A stretch of DNA of 64,000 bases from Oscillospiraceae bacterium (GCA_021201135.1 JAJQGT010000008.1:62001-126000), one strand, 5' to 3'. Shown: positions 1 through 7,384, counted from the stretch's first letter. The notes: generated by a model from the sequence alone, not told the origin. Translations and numbers: made by a program.

Positions 1-24
1 AGCCGTCATAGTTCTTTCGTCCAT
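1..24 (-). CDS. Start of an unidentified leftward gene (partial)
   Basis: Only the first eight codons (MDERTMTA) lie in the window. The start is supported by an AAAGGAGG ribosome binding site nine bases upstream and by a promoter-like pair further up (-35 TTTACA at 110-115, -10 TAAACT at 87-92, 17-base spacer). Too little is visible to name the product. Confidence 0.5.
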
Positions 25-64
25 GTTTCCTCCTTTAGTAGTTCCAATCCGATTTTCGACAAAA

Positions 65-115
65 ATCGACAAAGTCGATAAGTACCAGTTTATCATACTT
101 TCTGCCGTTTGTAAA
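65..115 (-). promoter_or_regulatory. Promoter and palindrome upstream of the partial leftward gene
   Basis: On the minus strand TTTACA (110-115) and TAAACT (87-92) are separated by 17 bases. Just downstream lies the perfect palindrome ATCGAC-aaa-GTCGAT (65-79), next to a further TCGAC repeat at 55-60. Its position right after the -10 suggests a repressor operator; the regulator is unknown. Confidence 0.4.
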
Positions 116-186
116 GGTGGGAATTATTAAGTTTTAGGCATAAGAAAAGCTCCCCCGGAGGGAGCTGTGCACTTTGGATTATTTTG

Positions 187-215
187 TTGACAACGAACGT
201 TTTACATGTTATAAT
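187..215 (+). promoter_or_regulatory. Consensus promoter of the small toxin-like mRNA
   Basis: TTGACA (187-192) and TATAAT (210-215) with a 17-base spacer, a perfect housekeeping sigma consensus. The predicted transcript starts near 222 and has about 45 bases of leader before the GTG start of the 30-residue hydrophobic peptide. Confidence 0.8.
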
Positions 216-266
216 GTCGATAGTGAGAGGTGGTTGCTCTTTCCTCGCGAGAGGAGGTGAAGCCTT

Positions 267-359
267 GTGGAGATTATTTCCGTAATCTTAGAGGTCTTAG
301 CTCTGCTGATGACCGCCTTTAGCATAGGTGTAGCCGTAGGTTCCCACCTAAAGAAATAA
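267..359 (+). CDS. 30-residue hydrophobic peptide, candidate type I (holin-like) toxin
   Basis: The frame runs from GTG at 267 to TAA at 357. The product is one membrane helix (about residues 3-25) with a short basic tail ending HLKK. A strong GAGGAGGTGA site sits nine bases before the GTG. The gene is flanked by its own consensus promoter, by a rho-independent terminator at 503-527 and by an equally perfect promoter facing it from the other side, so its mRNA is overlapped by a predicted antisense RNA. Small hydrophobic peptides in this arrangement are typical of type I toxins of Firmicutes (TxpA/BsrG/Fst and the putative holin-like toxin family). The family assignment rests on size, hydrophobicity and locus layout, not on a diagnostic motif. 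Confidence 0.6.
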   Translation: MEIISVILEVLALLMTAFSIGVAVGSHLKK

Positions 360-425
360 ACCGCGCCTGATATTTCAAGCGCGATCATCCTTAAAATAAT
401 TTCATGATTATGGAGAGAGTGACCG

Positions 426-482
426 TTGCCTGAATTACCGTTCAGGCAAGTTGCAAGCTTGCTTGCAACTTAAGCCTCTCAC
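426..482 (+). other. Two stable hairpins plus 3' segment complementary to the toxin mRNA 5' end
   Basis: TTGCCTGAA (426-434) pairs with TTCAGGCAA (441-449), and GTTGCAAG (450-457) with CTTGCAAC (462-469). CCTCTCAC at 475-482 is the exact complement of GTGAGAGG at 223-230 at the start of the same mRNA. A long-range 5'/3' closing interaction, as in other type I toxin mRNAs, is therefore possible. Confidence 0.5.
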
Positions 483-489
483 CATCTTT

Positions 490-518
490 ATTATACCCCA
501 TAGCTGTTGATTTGTCAA
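490..518 (-). promoter_or_regulatory. Consensus antisense promoter
   Basis: TTGACA (513-518 on the minus strand), 17 bases, TATAAT (490-495). The -35 hexamer lies inside the terminator hairpin of the opposing toxin-like transcript, so both elements share the same bases. Confidence 0.8.
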
Positions 519-527
519 CAGCTTTTT
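503..527 (+). terminator. Rho-independent terminator of the toxin-like mRNA
   Basis: GCTGTTGA-tttg-TCAACAGC followed by seven T. The right arm and loop contain the complement of the antisense -35 hexamer. Confidence 0.85.
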
Positions 528-544
528 TTGATGGTTGGAAACCA

Positions 545-961
545 TTATTCATTCTTCGCCATCACAACCATCCCGAGCATGAGAACAAGCACAGCAGTGA
601 TTGCCGCTCCGACGGTATTGTAGTAGTGGATGCCGTAAATCAGCGGGCAGATTGAAACGAGGACTGCAATCGCATTTACAACGATGGTTGCGGTTCTGAG
701 CTTTTTGCCGCTGGCTTTTATAAAGCTGACTACCACCATAATCAGAAGCGCAATCGTCATAATGCCCGTAATCAGCGGCGCGAAGTTGGCGTAGCCGAAA
801 GGAGTCAGACTGAAATAGGAATAGGTCGAGACAATTCCGTTTCCGCTACCGTCGGAAAATATCAGCACCGCACCGCCCGGCAAAACCTCGAGCGCCAAAG
901 CAATCATCGCCAGAACCATAGCCGAGATGCTACCGATTTTGAAGTTTGACGTTCTCTTCAT
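545..961 (-). CDS. Small four-helix membrane protein, unknown function
   Basis: 138 residues with four predicted membrane segments (about 9-34, 61-82, 89-110, 115-134) and a basic loop (KASGKKLRT) between the second and third. Segment 1 is followed by a polar, glycine-rich outer stretch (about 35-55). I do not recognise a family. It lies downstream of mreB on the same strand, with about 115 bases between them that carry one copy of the short GTAGGGGCGGAT palindrome. It may be cotranscribed with mreB, but nothing in the sequence links their functions. Confidence 0.6.
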   Translation of the reverse strand: MKRTSNFKIGSISAMVLAMIALALEVLPGGAVLIFSDGSGNGIVSTYSYFSLTPFGYANFAPLITGIMTIALLIMVVVSFIKASGKKLRTATIVVNAIAVLVSICPLIYGIHYYNTVGAAITAVLVLMLGMVVMAKNE

Positions 962-993
962 ATTTTCCGCCTTCCTGTCTTAAATTGCCAATT

Positions 994-1017
994 GTAGGGG
1001 CGGATATCATCCGCCCG
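994..1017. repeat. Short palindromic repeat, copy A
   Basis: GTAGGGGCGGATATCATCCG followed by CCCG, an imperfect palindrome of about 24 bases. Copies also occur at 6519-6542, 16157-16180 and 16202-16225, always in intergenic DNA. Confidence 0.75.
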
Positions 1018-1076
1018 GGCACTTTCGGAGGGGATACTACACCGGGATTACGTACCCCCAACAATTCCGAATTGAA

Positions 1077-2093
1077 TCACACCGTCGTATCGTTCCCATT
1101 CAGAACATCGTGCAGTTCTTCGATGTTCTCAAGGAGCTTTCCGGCGCCGTCGACTACGCAGTCGAGCGGTCTCTCGGCGATATAGACGGGGATGCCGGTC
1201 TCTTCGTTGATGAGGCGGTCGAGACCTCTGAGCAAAGCTCCGCCACCGGCGAGGGTGATGCCGGAGTCGATGATGTCCGCCGAAAGCTCCGGAGGAGTTC
1301 TCTCGAGGGTGGTCTTGACAGCATCGATGATGCTTGCAAGCGGGTCGGAAAGCGCTTCGCGGATTTCCTCCGAATTGATTGTGATGTTTTCGGGCAAGCC
1401 CGTCAGAAGATTTCTGCCCTTGATTTCGAGGTCGATTTCTTCCTCCAAGGGATAAGCGGAGCCAATCGAAATCTTGATGTGCTCGGCGGTTCTGTCGCCG
1501 ATGAGGAGGTTATATTTCTTCTTGATGAAGTTGATGATTGAGAGGTCGAATTCGTCGCCCGCAACTCTTACCGAGCGGCTTGTGACGATTCCGCAGAGGG
1601 AGATGACCGCCACTTCGCTGGTGCCGCCGCCGATATCGACTATCATCGAGCCGGTCGGCTCCTCAACGGGAAGCCCCGCGCCGATTGCCGCCGCCATGGG
1701 CTCCTCGACGATGGAAACTCTCTTTGCGCCTGCACCCTCTGCCGCCTCTTTTACGGCTCTTCTTTCAACAGCCGTGACGCCCGAGGGGATGCAGATTACG
1801 ACCCGAGCCTTGACGAACGGGTTCGAGCCGATAGCTTTGCGGATGAACTCCTGAAGCATGACGGTGCACATGTCGAAGTCGGCGATGACTCCATCCTTGA
1901 GGGGGCGAACCGCACGAATCGAGCCGGGGGTACGACCGATGATGTTCTTGGCATCCTGACCCACATACTTGACGGCGTCGGTCTTGGTGTCGACCGCGAC
2001 GACCGACGGCTCACGGATGATAATGCCCTTGCCCTTGACGCAGACGAGGGTGTTAGCCGTTCCGAGGTCTATTCCTATATCCTTTTTGAACAT
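1077..2093 (-). CDS. mreB: Rod shape-determining protein MreB
   Basis: Actin-like ATPase that forms membrane-associated filaments guiding lateral wall synthesis. The 338-residue product has the family's usual length. The phosphate-1 loop (DLGTANTLV, about 9-17), the central DIGGGTSE motif (153-160) and the adenosine motif [10 protein letters not shown] (281-290) are all visible. I chose the ATG at 2093 (MFKKDIGID) over an in-frame start further upstream because MreB begins at this point and GAAAGG lies a suitable distance before it. A promoter (TTGTAC 2181-2186, TATACT 2158-2163, 17-base spacer) precedes it. mreC and mreD are not adjacent, so this is a stand-alone copy. It could equally be the Mbl paralogue; sequence alone does not separate them. 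Confidence 0.93.
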   Translation of the reverse strand: MFKKDIGIDLGTANTLVCVKGKGIIIREPSVVAVDTKTDAVKYVGQDAKNIIGRTPGSIRAVRPLKDGVIADFDMCTVMLQEFIRKAIGSNPFVKARVVICIPSGVTAVERRAVKEAAEGAGAKRVSIVEEPMAAAIGAGLPVEEPTGSMIVDIGGGTSEVAVISLCGIVTSRSVRVAGDEFDLSIINFIKKKYNLLIGDRTAEHIKISIGSAYPLEEEIDLEIKGRNLLTGLPENITINSEEIREALSDPLASIIDAVKTTLERTPPELSADIIDSGITLAGGGALLRGLDRLINEETGIPVYIAERPLDCVVDGAGKLLENIEELHDVLNGNDTTV

Positions 2094-2157
2094 AATAATT
2101 CTGCCTTTCTCAGATAAAATATCTTCATTTCTCGCTTTTCCGAGAATAATCACATAA

Positions 2158-2186
2158 AGTATAACACAGTTTTTTCTCATGTACAA
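2158..2186 (-). promoter_or_regulatory. mreB promoter
   Basis: TTGTAC (2181-2186) and TATACT (2158-2163) on the minus strand with a 17-base spacer. The untranslated leader would be about 58 bases. Confidence 0.6.
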
Positions 2187-2259
2187 GAGATTTTTTCAGG
2201 AATTTTCGGAAAGGCGAAAATTTATTGCGATTATTTCGAATTTATTCTCAAAATACTCG

Positions 2260-2288
2260 TTGCAACTTTAAAATCTATGTGGTATAAT
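2260..2288 (+). promoter_or_regulatory. Promoter of the small-protein/DUF1508/sirtuin operon
   Basis: TTGCAA (2260-2265), 17-base spacer, TATAAT (2283-2288). It is divergent from the mreB promoter about 75 bases away. Confidence 0.7.
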
Positions 2289-2354
2289 TACATTAACCAA
2301 GAAAATTCCGCAAGGAATTGTGGCGAATAATGCTAAAGATAGGAGCAAAAAATC

Positions 2355-2573
2355 ATGGACATCAAGGCAAAAGTAGAAGAATGTGTCAAGAAGATCACTT
2401 CCGACGAGGAGCTTCTTGCGAAATTCAAGAAGGACCCCACCGGCACTGTAAAGGATCTTACGGGCGTTGAGATTCCCGAGGACCAGCTTAAGACCGTAAC
2501 CGACGGCATTCAGGCAAAGATCAATCTTGACAACGTCAGTGGCGGCATCGGCAAGCTCTTCGGCAAGAAGTAA
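2355..2573 (+). CDS. 72-residue small protein, possibly related to RiPP leader-like (NHLP/Nif11) proteins
   Basis: Starts at ATG after an AGGAGC site. The protein is charged and helical, has no membrane segment, and ends in a Gly-rich basic tail (SGGIGKLFGKK). Residues about 20-48 (LLAKFKKDPTGTVKDLTG, then a VEIPEDQL segment) resemble the DPxxxLKexxGxxiPE core of nitrile-hydratase-type and Nif11-type leader peptides, and a Gly-Gly pair follows at 63-64. Only about eight residues follow the GG and no modification enzyme or transporter is nearby, so a peptide-natural-product role is doubtful. It is the first gene of a three-gene operon with a DUF1508 protein and a sirtuin. Confidence 0.6.
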   Translation: MDIKAKVEECVKKITSDEELLAKFKKDPTGTVKDLTGVEIPEDQLKTVTDGIQAKINLDNVSGGIGKLFGKK

Positions 2574-2622
2574 TAAAGCCGGTGATAACCGTAGACACCA
2601 GATCATTTTTGGAGGTAGCAAA

Positions 2623-2985
2623 ATGGGAAAGTTCACCGTAAAAGAAACCAACACCGGCTATGTTTTCAACCTCAAGGCTGACAACGGACAGATTATCGCA
2701 GTAAGTCAGGTTTATTCGAGCGAGGATGCCTGCAAGAACGGCATCGAGAGCGTAAGAAAGAATGCAGTCGACGCAAAGCTTGAGGACCAGACCCTCGAGA
2801 ACTATGAGACCGCAACCAACCCGAAGTTCGAGGTCTACACCGACAAGGCGGGCGAATACAGATTCCGTCTTAAGGCTCGCAACGGCGAAATCATCGCCAC
2901 CGGCGAGGGCTACAAGGCAAAGGCTTCCTGCCTGAACGGAATCGACAGCATCCGCAGAAACGCTCCCGAGGCGACAGTCGAATAA
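2623..2985 (+). CDS. YegP-like DUF1508 protein
   Basis: 120 residues made of two tandem DUF1508 units (about 1-55 and 63-117), each with the pattern of a short beta hairpin, NGQ/EIIA and then a helix with C-x-NGI-x-S-(I/V)-R. This is the usual architecture of YegP-type small proteins, whose biochemical function is not established. The start at 2623 is set by GGAGG at 2611-2615 and by homology; an in-frame ATG upstream overlaps the previous gene and has no such site. One base separates its stop from the sirtuin start, so the two are translationally coupled. Confidence 0.85.
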   Translation: MGKFTVKETNTGYVFNLKADNGQIIAVSQVYSSEDACKNGIESVRKNAVDAKLEDQTLENYETATNPKFEVYTDKAGEYRFRLKARNGEIIATGEGYKAKASCLNGIDSIRRNAPEATVE

Positions 2986-2986
2986 C

Positions 2987-3733
2987 ATGAATCCGATTTT
3001 GCCGGAAGAGCAGGGCGTCTTCGAAGAGGTGAAGAAAATTGTCGAAGAGTCGGATAACATCGTCTTCTTCGGCGGCGCCGGAATGTCGACCGAGAGCGGC
3101 GTGCCCGATTTTCGCTCGGTGGACGGGCTGTATAACCAGAAATATGACTATCCGCCCGAGACGATCCTGAGCCACTCCTTTTTCGAGGCGCACCCCGACG
3201 TCTTCTACGAGTTTTATCGTGACAAGACAATCGGACCGATGGTCGACGCCGAGCCGAACAAGGGGCACCTGAAGCTCGCCGAATGGGAGCGTGAGGGGAA
3301 GCTCAAGGCGGTCATAACCCAGAACATCGACGGGCTCCACCAGAAGGCAGGCTCAAAAGAAGTCTTGGAGCTCCACGGCTCCGCCGACAAGAACTACTGC
3401 CCGAAGTGCGGCAGGATTTTCTCGATGCGGGACATCCTTGCGGAAGCCGGAATCTTCCATTGCCCCGATTGCGGAAAAATCGTCCGCTCGGGCGCCGTCC
3501 TCTATGAGGAGCCGCTCGACGACAGCGTCGTAACGAAGACGCTTCACTACATCCGCAATGCCGACGTGCTGATAGTTGCGGGCACCTCGCTCGCCGTCTA
3601 TCCGGCGGCAGGGTTCATCAACTACTACCCCGGCGACAAGCTCATCTTCATCGAGAAGAATCCGAATGTCACCAACCGCCGCGCGGATTACACCCTCCAT
3701 GGCAAGGCGGGGGAGATATTGGATAGGCTGTAA
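2987..3733 (+). CDS. cobB: NAD-dependent protein deacylase, Sir2 family
   Basis: Cytoplasmic sirtuin that removes acyl groups from lysine using NAD. The 248-residue length is normal for class U/III bacterial sirtuins. Visible motifs: GAGMS (30-34), GVPDFRS (38-44), TQNIDGLHQ (111-119), catalytic His130 in LELHG, and a four-Cys zinc site at C138/C141 and C159/C162. The usual second Gly-rich NAD motif appears as AGTSLAVYPA. It is the last gene of a three-gene operon and is followed nine bases later by a strong terminator. Substrates cannot be read from the sequence. Confidence 0.92.
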   Translation: MNPILPEEQGVFEEVKKIVEESDNIVFFGGAGMSTESGVPDFRSVDGLYNQKYDYPPETILSHSFFEAHPDVFYEFYRDKTIGPMVDAEPNKGHLKLAEWEREGKLKAVITQNIDGLHQKAGSKEVLELHGSADKNYCPKCGRIFSMRDILAEAGIFHCPDCGKIVRSGAVLYEEPLDDSVVTKTLHYIRNADVLIVAGTSLAVYPAAGFINYYPGDKLIFIEKNPNVTNRRADYTLHGKAGEILDRL

Positions 3734-3740
3734 AACGAAA

Positions 3741-3767
3741 AAAGACATCCGTCCGGATGTCTTTTTT
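3741..3767 (+). terminator. Terminator after the sirtuin gene
   Basis: AGACATCCG-tc-CGGATGTCT followed by six T, and preceded by an A run, so it could work on both strands. Confidence 0.9.
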
Positions 3768-3770
3768 GCT

Positions 3771-3805
3771 TGGTCGGAGAGGATGGATTCGCGACCAAAC
3801 GAATT
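3771..3805 (-). repeat. Relic resembling the 3' end of a tRNA
   Basis: Read on the minus strand, GAATCCATCCTCTCC-GACCA matches the T-arm/acceptor end of the tRNA-Tyr gene 170 bases away (15 identical bases, then GACCA against CACCA). No full cloverleaf can be built, so this is a fragment: a decayed tRNA or an old attachment-site duplication. The stretch to about 3940 holds one strong hairpin (GAATTCCGC-ttt-GCGGAATTC, 3801-3821) and no gene. Confidence 0.45.
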
Positions 3806-3942
3806 CCGCTTTGCGGAATTCGGTGAAAATCGGTTCTTCTTTATCGGTTTTAACATGAACGCACTTCTGCATTCCTGAAGCATTCGAAATGCCCGACGCC
3901 GATTTTTATCCGAGCTCTTCATACATCCCCATCAAACCAAAT

Positions 3943-3970
3943 AAAAAAACACCCATAAAGGGTGTTTTTT
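3943..3970 (-). terminator. Terminator of the tRNA-Thr/tRNA-Tyr unit
   Basis: ACACCC-ttta-GGGTGT with T runs on both strands, directly after the CCA end of tRNA-Tyr. Confidence 0.8.
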
Positions 3971-3973
3971 ATT

Positions 3974-4059
3974 TGGTGGGAGAGGATGGATTCGGACCAT
4001 CGAAGCTGAAAAGCAACAGATTTACAGTCTGCCCCCTTTGGCCACTCGGGAACTCTCCC
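3974..4059 (-). tRNA. tRNA-Tyr (GTA)
   Basis: 86-base class II tRNA with 7-bp acceptor stem GGGAGAG/CTCTCCC, anticodon GTA in the loop of ACTGTAAAT, a long variable arm as expected for bacterial tRNA-Tyr, T-loop GTCCGAATCC, and an encoded CCA end. Confidence 0.95.
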
Positions 4060-4074
4060 ATATTCTATTTCGTG

Positions 4075-4150
4075 TGGAGCTGGTGGACGGACTTGAACCC
4101 CCGACCTGCTGATTACAAATCAGCTGCTCTACCAACTGAGCTACACCAGC
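4075..4150 (-). tRNA. tRNA-Thr (TGT)
   Basis: 76 bases, acceptor GCTGGTG/CACCAGC, D-arm AGCTCAGTTGGTAGAGC, anticodon stem GCTGA/TCAGC around TTTGTAA (anticodon TGT), T-loop GTTCAAGTC, encoded CCA. It lies 15 bases upstream of tRNA-Tyr on the same strand. Confidence 0.95.
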
Positions 4151-4171
4151 AAGCACTCAACAACGTATGAT

Positions 4172-4200
4172 ATGATAACATATCAGAGCTCAAATGTCAA
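4172..4200 (-). promoter_or_regulatory. Promoter of the tRNA-Thr/tRNA-Tyr unit
   Basis: On the minus strand TTGACA (4195-4200), 17 bases, TATCAT (4172-4177), about 20 bases before tRNA-Thr. Confidence 0.75.
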
Positions 4201-4221
4201 GCGTTTTTTGAAATATTTTTT

Positions 4222-4259
4222 AAAAAGCTCAACGCAGGGCACTTGCTAACCCTGCGTTG
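4222..4259 (-). terminator. Terminator after the beta-propeller gene
   Basis: CAACGCAGGG (ten bases) pairs with CCCTGCGTTG across a short loop, followed on the minus strand by AGCTTTTT. Confidence 0.85.
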
Positions 4260-4283
4260 AAAATTTATCAGAGAAAAATGAGT

Positions 4284-6470
4284 TTACCAGGTGGTGTGCC
4301 CCGAATAGCTCGACTCGATCAGGTCCGCCGAGCCGATTATCGAGACGGAGCTCGAGCCGACCGAGAGTGCATAAACTCTGCCGTCGCTCATGACATAGAG
4401 GATACCGTTCGAGAGCTCAGCTCTTCCAAACTCGAAAGCACTGTCGACCTCGTGGGTCTCAACCGTTCCGACGAGGGTGAATCCCGTGTCGCCAAGCTTA
4501 TAGATTGCATAGGTGCAACAATAATCGAAGCCGTCAAAGTATTTATACGGGACACCGACAAGACCGTTTGCCGCGTCCAGATAGAGAATTCTGTTGTCGC
4601 TGAGAGCCGGACTGTCGCAATCCTCGGAGGAAATCATCGTCTCCGCAGAAACCGCCAGCTCGCCGATGCTGTCTGCCTCAAGATATGCGAGCATCAGCAT
4701 TCCGTTGTCGTCCTCAGTAAGGGTGATATATCCGTCGCCGAAGGATTGAAGCCCGAGAGTCAGGTCGACGCTGTCGTTACTCTCGATAATCGCCGGATTC
4801 GACGGGTCGGAGAAGTCCGCCACCTTGGCGTCGTCCCCATTTCCGATAATCACCTTCATGCCGTCGAAGGTCACCGTCTGATAAGCCGGCGGGAAATCAG
4901 CCTCCGAAAGGAGATTCAGGTTTTCGTCGAAAGCATAAACTGCTGTTATATATCCGTTCTCGCCGCTTCTTAGTGTCGCAACGAGAAGAACGTCGCCATT
5001 AAGGCTTATTCCGCCGGTAAGGGCAACGCCCTCGATGGTTGCGGAATAGCTGAAGGTCGCCGCTCCGCCCGAAAGGGTGAGCTTTTCAACGGAGGTCTCC
5101 TCCGTTCCGGTGTAGCCGAAGACAAAGACCGCATCCTCCGAAACGACCACCTTGCCCTCAGAGCCGAGAACCGCCTGAACGGAAACGGGGCACGACGGGA
5201 GCGCCGCCGCAATTCCTCCGACGACGGTGTAATCAAGCGTCGAGAAGGTTTCGGGGATAAGGATGTTTGTCGCTTCTATATAGAGCTTTTCGCCGTTTAC
5301 GGTGTAGCTCGGGACATAGCTGTCAAGATTGTCGCCCGTCAGAAGGGTGTTATGGTATTCGTCATAGCTTGTGACGACGTAGACGTAGCCGTTATCAAAT
5401 ACGGATTCGAGATAGCTCCCGCTGAACGAGACCACAGAGGATGTCGTGATGCTTCCGTCAGTCGAGATGTCATAGACAACGACCTCGGCTGAGTAGCTCG
5501 TGACGGTGTTCCCGTCGTCCGAATAAACCGAGCTCAGGATGCCCTCAACCAGTGATTCTTCGGTCGTCGCATTCGCCTGAATGGAGACCGGCTCCTCGGT
5601 CGTTACCGAGTAGACCGCGATAAGCCTTGAATCGACGGCATATATTTCCTCGAGCACTCTCGTCTCGAAAAGACCGTTCTCGGGGACGGCGTCGCCGATA
5701 TACTCAAGCGTGCCGGTGTCGGAAAGAACAACCTTGACGGTGCTTCCGTCCTTGATGTAGATAATATCGTTGCAGATAAGATAGTTGTCGTCGAGCTCGC
5801 CCTCGGCGATTGTCGGGAGCCTTACTCCCTCGCTCAGGGTTACGTCCGGCTCGGTGTCGGTTGTTTCGACGCTCTCGGAGGCTTCCTCCTCGGTCGGGCT
5901 TGTAGCCTCCGGCTCGGTAGCAGTTGTTACGGAAGCGTCGGTCTCGGCATCGGTATCAACAGTGCTGTCCGAGTCGCTTGTGCTCTCGGAGCCGTTTTCG
6001 TTGTAAGAATTTTCAATCTCGGCGATTGCGGAATCAAGGGTTACTTTATCCTCGTCGTCGGCATAATATTTCTTGAATGTCTTGTGGAGCTCGTCATAGT
6101 CGGAAGCATAGGTTGAGCCCTTCGAATCGGTCTCGACCGTCTCGACCTCTCCGAGATCAAAGTATCTCACGCACCCAAGGACAAGCGCCGCACATGCCGC
6201 AAGCGATGCGACGGTGCGATAGATTCTTGTGCGCTTTGAAGAAGAGCTGACTGTAATCTTCTTTTCAGGCTTCTTATTCGCCTTTTCGGTTGTATCAGCA
6301 GAGGTCGGGACTTCGTTTGTGGTAACGGTTATCTCGGACCTAAGCTCAGAACTCTTAGCTGATTCCATCTGATGAGCTTCCAGAAACGCAACGATATTGT
6401 CCGGCTCAAGTCTCTCCGGCACGGAAATATTCTGCATCATTTCCCAGTAAACACTGTTCTTATTAGCCAT
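4284..6470 (-). CDS. Membrane-anchored secreted beta-propeller domain protein, probable anti-sigma partner
   Basis: 728 residues. The order is a cytoplasmic N-terminus (1-84, ending basic KKPEKKITVSSSSKRTR), one membrane helix (about 85-104), a Ser/Thr/Glu-rich linker (about 110-215) and a long extracellular part (about 220-728) that matches the secreted C-terminal beta-propeller family (Beta_propel). Start ATG 6470 follows AAAGGAG; an upstream in-frame extension lacks homology. It lies 73 bases downstream of an ECF-type sigma factor on the same strand. That pairing and the type II topology suggest that the N-terminus holds the sigma factor and the outer propeller senses a signal. The N-terminus shows no recognisable zinc anti-sigma motif, so the anti-sigma role is inference. 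Confidence 0.75.
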   Translation of the reverse strand: MANKNSVYWEMMQNISVPERLEPDNIVAFLEAHQMESAKSSELRSEITVTTNEVPTSADTTEKANKKPEKKITVSSSSKRTRIYRTVASLAACAALVLGCVRYFDLGEVETVETDSKGSTYASDYDELHKTFKKYYADDEDKVTLDSAIAEIENSYNENGSESTSDSDSTVDTDAETDASVTTATEPEATSPTEEEASESVETTDTEPDVTLSEGVRLPTIAEGELDDNYLICNDIIYIKDGSTVKVVLSDTGTLEYIGDAVPENGLFETRVLEEIYAVDSRLIAVYSVTTEEPVSIQANATTEESLVEGILSSVYSDDGNTVTSYSAEVVVYDISTDGSITTSSVVSFSGSYLESVFDNGYVYVVTSYDEYHNTLLTGDNLDSYVPSYTVNGEKLYIEATNILIPETFSTLDYTVVGGIAAALPSCPVSVQAVLGSEGKVVVSEDAVFVFGYTGTEETSVEKLTLSGGAATFSYSATIEGVALTGGISLNGDVLLVATLRSGENGYITAVYAFDENLNLLSEADFPPAYQTVTFDGMKVIIGNGDDAKVADFSDPSNPAIIESNDSVDLTLGLQSFGDGYITLTEDDNGMLMLAYLEADSIGELAVSAETMISSEDCDSPALSDNRILYLDAANGLVGVPYKYFDGFDYCCTYAIYKLGDTGFTLVGTVETHEVDSAFEFGRAELSNGILYVMSDGRVYALSVGSSSVSIIGSADLIESSYSGHTTW

Positions 6471-6518
6471 CCCGACACTCCTTTCTATTGAAATTAATTT
6501 TGTGCGATTTCTATTTGA

Positions 6519-6542
6519 CGGGCGGATAATATCCGCCCCTAC
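6519..6542. repeat. Short palindromic repeat, copy B
   Basis: CGGGCGGATAATATCCGCCC followed by CTAC, the reverse orientation of copy A. It ends two bases from the sigma-factor stop codon. Confidence 0.75.
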
Positions 6543-6543
6543 A

Positions 6544-7089
6544 CTAATCAGATAACGCTTTCCGTAGCTTCTGCTTTGCTCTCGCAATGTACGTTCGCAC
6601 GGTGGCGTTGTTTATCTCGGTGATTTTGCTCACCTCGTCGCTCGTGTAGCCATAAATTGCGTTAAGCGTGAAGCAAATCTTTTCGTTGTGACTCAGTCCT
6701 TCGATGTGCTCGAGTAGCTCGATTCCCTCGTACTTCGCTTCGTTGACGGGGATGTCGTTCATCTCGCCCTCTTCGGCGTCTGCATAGTCCGAGGTGGTGG
6801 AGCTTATATACTCTCGCTGACTGATATATTCCGCCTGTTTTCGCTTGATTTTGGCGGTCAGGATTTTGACCATCCAACCTTGGAAAGCCTCTTCGTTCTT
6901 GAGATTCTTAATCCCCGTGAAGGCATCCAAAACCGCGTCGCTCACGGCATCCGCCGCATCGTCCGCATTGTTAAGGTTACACAGTGCGTAGTAATAAAGG
7001 TCTTTATAAATGGCGGAATAAAGCTCGCCGAACGCAGAAGCATCGCCCCGCCTTGCACGGGTCACAAGCTCCTTAAAGTCGGATTTCAT
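6544..7089 (-). CDS. ECF-type RNA polymerase sigma factor
   Basis: 181 residues. Sigma region 2 is at about 8-75 (FGELYSAIYKDLYYYALCNL, then an acidic DDAADAVSDAVLDAF helix and FQGWMVKIL). A short acidic linker (about 95-122) follows, then region 4 at about 125-178 (the helix-turn-helix YTSDEVSKITEINNATVRTY, then ARAKQKLRKAL). The start is supported by GAGGTGA ten bases upstream, and TATAAT stands at 7121-7126 on the minus strand. The downstream gene is a membrane beta-propeller protein, the usual place for the cognate sensor or anti-sigma factor. Target promoters were not identified. Confidence 0.88.
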   Translation of the reverse strand: MKSDFKELVTRARRGDASAFGELYSAIYKDLYYYALCNLNNADDAADAVSDAVLDAFTGIKNLKNEEAFQGWMVKILTAKIKRKQAEYISQREYISSTTSDYADAEEGEMNDIPVNEAKYEGIELLEHIEGLSHNEKICFTLNAIYGYTSDEVSKITEINNATVRTYIARAKQKLRKALSD

Positions 7090-7384
7090 ATATCAGTCTC
7101 ACCTCGATTCGCTGTAAGATATTATACTACCACTATCCACACAGCCTCTTCATCGAGGTGCTTCTGTATAAATAGTGTCCGAAAAACCCGATTTTGTTTC
7201 AACCGAAATTAAAAAATTTTTTTGAAACCCCTCCGGATGGGTCATGGTGGAAGTTTGCCGAAGGCAAATCTTCCGCAGGAATGAGCAAAGCTCATTCCTG
7301 TTATTATACACGAATTCATCCCCGATTACAAGACACTCTGACAAAAAACATCATTTTATACAACTGTTTTAACACGGCGTGTCA
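7090..7384. other. Intergenic region with mini-hairpins, no gene seen
   Basis: Between the sigma factor and the Fn3-type gene. It holds a -10 TATAAT for the sigma gene (7121-7126, minus), an AAACCCCTCC stretch at about 7225 that looks like a stray end of the large palindromic repeat, and two perfect hairpins with three-base loops: TTTGCC-gaa-GGCAAA (about 7253-7267) and GGAATGAGC-aaa-GCTCATTCC (about 7278-7298). No reading frame with a ribosome binding site was found. Confidence 0.5.

Larger units (their letters stand above)
145..483 (-). ncRNA. Predicted antisense RNA over the toxin-like gene
   Basis: The minus strand has a perfect promoter (TTGACA at 513-518, TATAAT at 490-495, 17-base spacer) directing a transcript from about 483 leftwards through the whole peptide gene. 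A hairpin followed by TTTTCTT at about 143-166 (AGCTCCC/GGGGAGCT on the minus strand) would end it after about 340 nt; a weaker end is the CGCGC/GCGCG hairpin near 361-383. No convincing reading frame with a ribosome binding site was seen on this strand. Its start (GATGGTGAGAGG) matches the start of the toxin mRNA (GATAGTGAGAGG). Confidence 0.55.
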
